From Phoronis australis (Eukaryota > Phoronida > Phoronidae): a DNA stretch of 64,000 bases. Location of the stretch: assembly GCA_002633005.1 (NCBI GenBank), contig NMRA01000020.1:593180-657179 (forward strand). Direction: 5' to 3'. The notes under the pieces were generated by a model. The model searched no databases. It had not been told where the DNA came from and saw only the letters and a list, made by a program, of their open reading frames with translations. Shown here piece after piece: positions 57,093-64,000 of this stretch (positions are counted from its first letter, which is position 1; each line of letters begins with the position of its first letter). The position numbers and the translations under genes are program-made.

Positions 57093-59397
57093 TTGATAGC
57101 ATTGCCATTGGGTCTTAGTGTTTATTCTTGGAACATTTAATGAATTATTGGTTTAAGCTTTCTCTGGCCAAGGATTGCAGAAGTGGTTGGGAAAGCACAA
57201 CTCTTAAGCTTCATGAACAAAGGTGTGTCAAGTGCTATGTTTGTAAGTTGTCAATTTCTACTTAATGATCCACGTAGCTGACAATTGTGATTTAAGATGT
57301 GTAATAAGCAGGCTAGGCAAAAATTCTTTGTTTGACTTAATATAGTGTCTGTCAGTGGCTGAAGACTGAATGGGTGACCTTCAGAAAGCAGTTGGGGCTC
57401 ATCACTGTGTACTAGTGACTGGCTGTAGCTGGAGGGGGAAAGTCCCTTTCACAATGTATGGGATTAGATGTGATGGGTTTTAAGTAGAAACTATAAAATG
57501 TCTCCTCGTCCGCTAGTTGCCACTGGTATCCAGCCCCATCTGATCATTCGGCATGCTGATATTTGAAAGTCTCCCATAAAGGTTTTGTGCTTCGGGGGGA
57601 AAAGTGCTGTAGTTTCTTTTGTAATCGCCATGTGAATTGAGTGTGGTAATCAAGCTTTGTCTCTTAGTCTTGTAGTCACCAGTACTTTGGGACATGAGCG
57701 ATGAATGCATCTGGAAGTGAGTTCTTCTAAAGCTGATGTAGTGGACTGTAAATTGTATGTACCTGCCTTTGCTTTCAAGCCAGTGCGTATTAGAGGATAT
57801 CTCAATGGTTGAATATACCACATCTCTTGTTGTATAGATTTGTTTTGTATTCTGAATACAGACAGTTGTACTTAAGTTGATTTTGGTTGAGGGGTTGTGT
57901 TTATTGTTAGGCTCAGTTGACATGAGCCATCCTTACCTCGCTCATGGATTGTTCTTCAGTGTGGTTTTTACCAAAAGAAATGGCCTTGTAGTTAGGTAAT
58001 AGAATCCCAACTTGACCGTCACAGTACTGTAGAGTTCTGCACTTTGATGTACTACAGTATTTTGCACTTTACTTTACTGCACTGTTATGTACTTTATTAG
58101 TGGGCTGTGTGGCACTTGTGCATTTTCTGGGGGCGTTTCCTCACAAAAACAGTGTTGGCGTGTAGATTGAGTATTGTTTTGGTACTCATTTTAAGATGTC
58201 TGGGGAGTTATTGTACTCTTGACTGGTTGGAATACATCTCGTCATTTATACTATTTGGACATTGACGTTGTCAGTGCTGTCTTGTCCTTGGGCTATGCAA
58301 GAATCCTAGTTTTGGATTCGCACTAGGCACTGCACACCATGTTTTGCTTCAAGACATGGTTTTGTTAGAGGCAAAAGTTACAGATCGAGTTGATGTTACG
58401 TGCCATCTCCAATCTTTGGTGTCTCCCTATTGGCAGCACTGACCTAGTACCTCTATTCGTAATCTCTAGCAAAATTGTATTTGACTGTTAGTGAGTTAAA
58501 TGATGTTCCATTGTGTGTGTGAGAGAGAAAATTGCTGCTTTTTACTTGAAGTCACTGGCTGTAGTAGGTTGTTGTAGTTACTGGTACAGAGCAGTTGGTG
58601 AACATGGAGGATTGTTGAGCTGTGTTCACGTTACGAGTTGTCTAGATACAGCAACACGGTGATTAACTGATCTGGCGCAAGTGATTGTCTGGACGAAAAT
58701 TAATTTGCGGATGCAGCTTGAGAGTGATGCGTCAGTTTACCCCACCCTTTCAAGGTGGTCACCGGACACCCTGCCATGTTGTTTCATGGCATGCTGTGGA
58801 GATAACAGTGTGAACCAAGAATAGTTGGCAGCTTGTACCACTTCATCCACAATTTCCTTTCCCAACACCACAGGTGAGCAGAGCCACTTGTTAAGACTTT
58901 AGCCCAGTCTCTGATGGTGTCCGTGTGATCCATGTGCAGCACAGTCAAGTTGCGCCAGGTCAATTTGCTGCTTAGACACTTCATCGGGTATTTCCGATGC
59001 CATTTTACTTAAACGCTTGAATAAGACTTACCTACTTGTATTAAATATAGCAGTGAATAGTTGTTTTGTCAAATAGAATTGAAGCAACGGTCAATAGTAG
59101 ATTGCTGGTATAGTTGAAGTACTGTTGATTGAAATGTGGTAGTCCATCCGTACACATACACTAGTGCCGTGATGCAGTACTATGTCATTGTATATTATAT
59201 ATACACAGGCAGTTGGGGTGATCATAATTTATTATGAAAGATTTTTGTATGAATTTGTGTCAGCCATTTCTATGAATTCGTGTTAACGGTATGAGATGAT
59301 GTAAATGGTTGGTAAGAATTCATACAAATAGTCGATATAATTTTTCACGCAGTTTGTTTTAAATCATAATTTATATGATTTGGTATCACTGAGCATC

Positions 59398-59451
59398 GAT
59401 AAATGAACAAAAGAGGTTTTCCGTGATTGATGCCATGAATGTTCATTTATC
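59398..59451. repeat. Perfect 11-bp inverted repeat, 32-nt loop
   Basis: GATAAATGAAC and GTTCATTTATC. If within the 3' UTR it could form an RNA hairpin. The surrounding 200 bp also repeat GAATTCATA-like words. Confidence 0.5.
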
Positions 59452-60301
59452 ACCAACCTGATATGAATTCATATCAATTAAAATGGGGGTGGGATAGTTG
59501 TGGTAGAATAGGTATGAATTATGGTATTTTGAGCACCTGTGAGTTGAACTGGACCGAAATTACCCAGAGGTGTATCTAAGGTTACTTGCCACATGTGCCT
59601 GAGGTCGTTAGTTGAGGCAGCCACTACTGGGCCTGGGGTCTCATTTTTGAACTCGAAATTGTTGTTGGCATTTTCCGATCTACTTAAGCACAAGTTCAAC
59701 CTATCTGTCTACAATTCTATGCTCCCATAAGTTAAAGTAGCTCAAATCTAGCAAACTTGCACTCGTCTGTGTAAACCCTGATGAACTGAAGCAAGGAAAA
59801 CTAGATATTTAGCTTGAGTTTCTGTTTAGGTAAGACAGAAAATATATGATTTCGAGTTCTGAGATAATACCCTGGGCCCTGGTCGTTCTTAGGGCAATAT
59901 TACACCAAGTGGAAAATGTTGGCAAAAGTAATTTTGACATTGTTTGCCATATGTGTATATATAGTTGATGTGGGGGTAACTGCAATTCAGTCTTATGACA
60001 TTGTATGTAAATATTTTTGGTTATTGTGTGTAAGTCTTGGACCAGATTTGAAGTGACTCTAGGTGCTTGTGAGCTTTAATGGTCAAGGTTTAGTGCTTTT
60101 GGATTATGGTAAGCACGAGAATATAGATTTGGCTCTCAAATCCATAAGGAACCTGCAGCGTGTAAATCAGAATTATCCAGGAGGATATATTTATATAATA
60201 CAGTGGGTAATACTGGATGTTGCGCATTTCGTGCAGGAAAAATGGGATACAGTTACTGTGCATCGTTTGTACATTAAGTGGAGGAAATTGTTAGTTTTGT
60301 C

Positions 60302-60307
60302 AATAAA
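60302..60307 (+). promoter_or_regulatory. Candidate distal poly(A) signal of GALNT
   Basis: AATAAA, the only canonical hexamer I noted on the plus strand between the GALNT stop and the next minus-strand ORF. Confidence 0.3.
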
Positions 60308-60500
60308 AGTAAAAATTGTGCATTTCACTGCTTTCTTTGCCTATTTGTAGTAAAAACGACTTATTTTCTGTGGTATTTTTTTTTGAGCTCAAACCTTTTA
60401 AACTTTAAGTGTTAGTCATAACATACACAAACAAACTAATAACCAAATTAATGTTCATGTCTAGCCTCTTTAAAAGTACTCACCGACGTTCCCTTTCTAC

Positions 60501-60812
60501 TTAGTCCTCTGAGAGCACTAGACAGATAAAAATGTCCTCTCTCCGGAAGTGCTCGCCATTTGCTGCCGTCAGTGTTGTATTGTTAGCCGAAGCTGTTTGG
60601 ACATTAAAAGTACTATCGCGCATCCGACCGTTAATTGTTTCTGAATGAGCCAGCATTTCGTATGGTGCAAGCAGTGCGTACATTTCCCATTCCGCAATTC
60701 TAGCGTCAGCCAATTCCTTTAAAATCTGAAGCGTTTTCTCGAGTCTGAGTGTTCTTGTTGGCGACGCACTCAGAATCCTGTCACGGTAATTAGTACTGTT
60801 AGATGGTTGCAT
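60501..60812 (-). CDS. Hypothetical 103-residue protein or first exon
   Basis: ATG at 60812 is the first Met after an in-frame TGA, and the frame runs 103 codons to TAA at 60501. Composition looks protein-like: an N-terminal Ser/Thr/Arg segment, then a helix RLEKTLQILKELADARIAEW followed by EMYALLAPYE. A strong donor (gtgagt) lies at about 60482, 19 bp after the stop, so the transcript may be spliced in its 3' UTR, or the gene model may differ. I do not recognise the family. It is transcribed towards GALNT. Confidence 0.4.
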   Translation of the reverse strand: MQPSNSTNYRDRILSASPTRTLRLEKTLQILKELADARIAEWEMYALLAPYEMLAHSETINGRMRDSTFNVQTASANNTTLTAANGEHFRREDIFICLVLSED

Positions 60813-61493
60813 GAGGATAACAACAGCTCAATTCGAATTTTGTTTTTTTTGGCCTTGTAAACGGGGCGAAATACAACTTTAAACACTGTGACTACTAGAA
60901 TCGACCAAAAATAGTCGAAGGTGCATTTTTACTGGAAAATGTGTCTGTTTGCTCCCTAACATCAATTTCTTAGAGATTGTTCTAAAACCCCACGACCCAT
61001 TCTACATAAGCTCGACTCCATCTGAACATAGAACAAGCGCTGACTTGCAGGACCAACGAGTTGGGCCGTGAGCTCGACCGGCTGGCATTTCCCTTTTTTG
61101 CTATTAAGAGAGTCGAATTGGAAAATTTGAAAGCCAAAAACAAAACAAAAAAAAACGCGACAAAATCAAATAATGACCTACAAACGTTACAAGTATGTTC
61201 CCGGCATTACATGTATGTAATCGTCTCCTCTGCTCTTCAGTGGATGTCAACTTAAAGCTTTTTTGGCGGGAGAGTGCGAGGAGCCGACGAATATGTAATT
61301 TTTCAGTAAACACAGTTTGAAAAAACAAAAGGTTAACTAAAAAGTACGTCAACGTTATATGGAATATATTGTAAACGAATATACAACAGAAAGCAAATAA
61401 TAAAAATGCAAAATTATGTCCATTCACGTTAACTTTCACCCTAAGTTTAGTAGAGCAGGGCCATTGGTAGCCGCTTACCGTGGAACTATTTCC
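60813..61493. promoter_or_regulatory. Possible divergent promoter region
   Basis: Lies between the minus-strand ORF at 60812 and a candidate plus-strand exon at 61494. No TATA box or other core element was recognised; inferred from geometry only. Confidence 0.2.
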
Positions 61494-61596
61494 ATGACGA
61501 CGCTAGCACGCTCACAATTCGCTACTTCAGATCATGTTCTGACGCAACTTTATGTTTCAAATCACCAGACTATAGCAAGAGCAGATTCGCGTGTAG
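61494..61596 (+). CDS. Candidate first coding exon, weak
   Basis: ATG at 61494, 34 open codons starting MTTLARSQFATSDHVLTQ, ending GTGTAG before the consensus donor gtaagt. No homology is recognised and the downstream exon would be outside the window. The Gypsy relic begins about 25 bp after it, so this may be chance. Confidence 0.2.
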
Positions 61597-61621
61597 GTAA
61601 GTCTTATGGGTAAGTCATCAG

Positions 61622-63215
61622 GTGGACGAGCACACCGACTGGTGTTCCAGTCTCGTATACAGCACGAAAAAAGTCGGGTCACTTAGCGTCTGCATCGCCC
61701 CCCAGAAGCTTAACAAGAGTCTGAAGCGCTGTCCACAAAAGACACCGACCCTGGAAGAGTTGAATACAGAGTTTGCGGAAGCGAAGTTCTTCAGCAAACT
61801 CGACGCGAAGATTGGATACTGGTCTGTTCACCTCTATAAACAATCCCAAGTCTTGACCACCTGCCATACCCCATTTGGCAGAGTATGTTGGACCCGACTT
61901 CCATTTGGCCTCAACGTGTATAAAGACATCTTGCAGACAGGACTGGACCAAATTATCGAAGGGCTCAGTGGTGTTGTCAACATGTGGCAGTATTTGGTGC
62001 CAACGAAGAAAAGCATGATCGCAACCTACGTTGTCTCATGGAAGGATCTGCTCAAACTGGCCCAATATCAAGCTGCTTAGCATTTCCTTCTTCGGCAACT
62101 TGTACACAGACTCCGGAAACAAACCTGATCCTACCAAGATCAGAGACATCCTGAAGATGCCTGCACCTCAGAACAAGGAAGCCCTGCAACGTTACGTGGG
62201 CATGCTAAACCACCTTTCTCAGTACATTCCCCAATTTGCAGACAAGGCTCTTACACTGCGCAACTTTCTGAAATTGGAAACACTCTGGGTGTGGGACGAA
62301 TCATATCAGTATTGTTACGACGAACTCAAGAATCCAGTCTCAACTTATTGCCAGCTGAGTTGTCTTACTACGACCCACGAAAGGCAATTACACTCGAGGT
62401 TGACGCGTCTCAGGAAGCGTTAGGTGTGGCACTTATTCAATATGGCAAAGCCAGTCGCATCCGGATCTAAGACACTAGGATACTCAAAATATCGAACGAG
62501 AAATTTTAGCCATTCTATATGCCGTACAGAGGTATCACACCAACCTGTATGGAACATATCATTCCTCGTCATAACTGACCATAAGCCGGTGGCCAGTATA
62601 TATTTCAAGCCGCTCCACTCAACACCACCACTCACTACAGAAGATGTTACTGCAGATAAAAGGATATAACTTTCAACTAATCAACAGAACATGTAGCCAG
62701 ATAACGTAAGCCGATACCAGGAGTAGACTACCAAACCCTGAAAACGGTGAAGCAATCGAGCAAGACAAGGTACGTATTGATGGTGTCAACGTCAACTTTG
62801 ACAATCCCCTTGACATCGAAATTAATAGCCATCATAAAAACTTCTCTGACCGGAAAAGAGAGCCACTTAAAGCGGATACCACCCAAGACTCCATGCTCAA
62901 ACTGTCTATCAAGGATGGGCTGACAGTGTGAGGGACGTAGTTAACTTGAAGCAGGCACGTCCATTCTGGGCCTTCAGAGATGAGCTAGCTGTCGAAACCA
63001 GAATCCTGTTTATAGCAAGACAAGTCCTGATACCCGAACAGATGAGAGACGGTATCCAACGACAACTCCACGATGGGAACATAACGCTAAACCCTCGTGA
63101 GAGACTGCCCCGAGTTGGCTGCTGGAGCAACTCGGGGCGGTCTGGGATCAAGCGGAAAAACCACAGGGGTAGATCTGTGGTCGACGAATCTATTCGGTCG
63201 ATTACATTTTATTGC
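61622..63215 (+). pseudogene. Ty3/Gypsy retrotransposon polyprotein relic (RT, RNase H, integrase start)
   Basis: Decayed internal part of a Gypsy-class polyprotein. At 61622-62080 the reverse transcriptase reads FFSKLDAKIGYWSVHL and TPFGRVCWTRLPFGLN. The catalytic Asp-Asp box that should follow is unreadable because the frame breaks there. At about 62130-62420 the connection region appears (LKMPAPQNKEALQRYVGMLN), then RNase H remnants with EVDASQEALG-like and TDHKPV segments in different frames. At 62928-63070 the integrase zinc-finger region shows FRDELAVE and RQVLIPEQMR. Several frameshifts and stops separate the pieces. Gag, protease, the integrase core and LTRs are absent, so it cannot move by itself. 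Confidence 0.85.
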
Positions 63216-63239
63216 CCGTGAAGCCGCTAAGGGCTGCCT

Positions 63240-63600
63240 GAAGAAATATGACTCGCGCGTTTGTATTTCGCCTTTTTCAATGACATGTAAAAGATTCATC
63301 AACAAATTCCTCGTAAAAGTCTGAAAACAAGCGTTTTTCTCCCACGAAAATCGATGAAGTTTTGGCCGAGATATTTCACTTTCGGGTAGCCCTGCACACT
63401 CAGAGAATCGTCACACAAGATTACTACGCGGCAATGCGGTTTCACTGTCAACAAAGGAAGACGTCAAAATCGACTTATAATTGTCATTTTAAACTATTTG
63501 CATGTTAAATTGTCAAAATGTAAGTAAACTCGTACTCTATATTTAAACAAGAAAACAGCAATTTCATTTTGATGAACATGTCTATAAGGACCTAACTCGC
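63240..63600. other. Short spacer, nothing recognised
   Basis: Between the Gypsy relic and the right-edge GC-rich block. No ORF, repeat or signal was recognised. Confidence 0.5.
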
Positions 63601-63898
63601 GCATGGTGGTGAGTAGTGAGTCCGGCCAACACGTGAGGATGGCTGTGTTGTTGTGTTTGCTCTCAACTCAAAAGTAGCCGTTTCAAAATGCAAGATGGAC
63701 AGAAAATGCAGGCAGTTGACGAAAACGGCCATTGGAAGGAAGCAATTGAGCGGGGAGTAAATGACAGCGCTGGTAATTCACGTCGGTTTTCCTGGATGGC
63801 CGTCTGAGTTTGACCAGCTCGTCGAGCCGTGATTCGTGAGACGCTGAGCCGATCGACTACGTCGGGCTCGGTACCTGGACCTGGTGAAGAAAAACGTA
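63601..63898 (+). promoter_or_regulatory. CpG-rich block, probable promoter and 5' exon of a gene to the right
   Basis: Local rise in GC and CpG (GTGAGTCCGGCC, CGTCGAGCCGTG, CGACTACGTCGG) after AT-rich sequence, ending GAAAAAC before the donor gtaagt at about 63897. Suggests a first exon of a gene continuing beyond the window. Confidence 0.4.
63688..63807 (+). CDS. Candidate short N-terminal ORF at right edge
   Basis: ATG at 63688, reading MQDGQKMQAVDENGHWKEAI to TGA at 63805. A weaker internal donor (gtaatt, 63773) would keep the frame open into a next exon. It could be a true start or an upstream ORF. No family recognised. Confidence 0.25.
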   Translation: MQDGQKMQAVDENGHWKEAIERGVNDSAGNSRRFSWMAV

Positions 63899-64000
63899 AG
63901 TATTTTTTGTCATCCCTTATGCTCGCATGATGCTGTTGGCTGTATAGATAAAGTATACCGTGTTTGCGTGGGATTTTGTGTTCATGAAATTACAGACTAT

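Larger units (their letters stand above)
57093..60330 (+). other. Probable long 3' UTR of GALNT
   Basis: 3.2 kb downstream of the stop without recognisable coding sequence. Possible poly(A) signals include ATTAAA at about 59041 and 59477 and AATAAA at 60302-60307. The extent is inferred. Confidence 0.35.

Noticed and set aside
57513-57923. 136-codon minus ORF antisense to the GALNT 3' region
   Set aside because: Low-complexity Ser/Thr/Asn composition, no splice or homology support.

Overview
The window is animal nuclear DNA. Three protein genes have introns with GT/AG borders, the spacers are AT-rich, and cut-and-paste transposon relics, a Penelope-type retroelement relic and a Ty3/Gypsy relic are scattered through them. 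A genuine CYP51 sterol demethylase argues against insects and nematodes, which lack it. The gene content best fits a non-ecdysozoan invertebrate, perhaps an invertebrate deuterostome, but I cannot name the species. One 963-base N gap and four single Ns are present, and all lie in repeats or at a repeat edge.

Layout. (1) 1-1753, plus strand: the last three exons of CYP51 (lanosterol 14-alpha demethylase), convergent with the next gene. (2) 3076-15224, minus strand: a complete CCDC148 orthologue, 13 coding exons and 606 codons, whose frame I followed across every junction. Its introns hold a 762-bp TIR element, a 20-bp minisatellite and two head-to-head Penelope-like fragments. (3) 15225-26969: an 11.7-kb spacer between divergent genes, full of nested non-autonomous DNA transposons. 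(4) 26970-57092, plus strand: a complete polypeptide N-acetylgalactosaminyltransferase of the GALNT1/GALNT13 type. (5) 57093-60330: probable long 3' UTR. (6) 60.5-64.0 kb: a small minus-strand ORF, a decayed Gypsy polyprotein and candidate first exons at the right edge.

The main discovery is in the GALNT gene. It carries two tandemly duplicated exon pairs. Exons 9a and 9b encode alternative forms of the catalytic segment with the metal-binding His and the flexible loop; each is 181 nt, so frame forces use of exactly one. Exons 12a and 12b encode alternative forms of a ricin-type lectin repeat (135 and 126 nt). There is also an in-frame 126-nt cassette exon in the stem and a tandem donor that can add 21 nt in exon 7. 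One locus could therefore make a combinatorial set of O-glycosylation initiators differing in catalytic loop, sugar-binding repeat and stem length.

CCDC148 next to a GALNT1/13-type gene also resembles human 2q23-24, where GALNT13, GALNT5 and CCDC148 lie near each other, suggesting an old linkage. The rest of the window is mostly repeats, with an unusual family of composite repeats sitting in one orientation in four introns of the GALNT gene.
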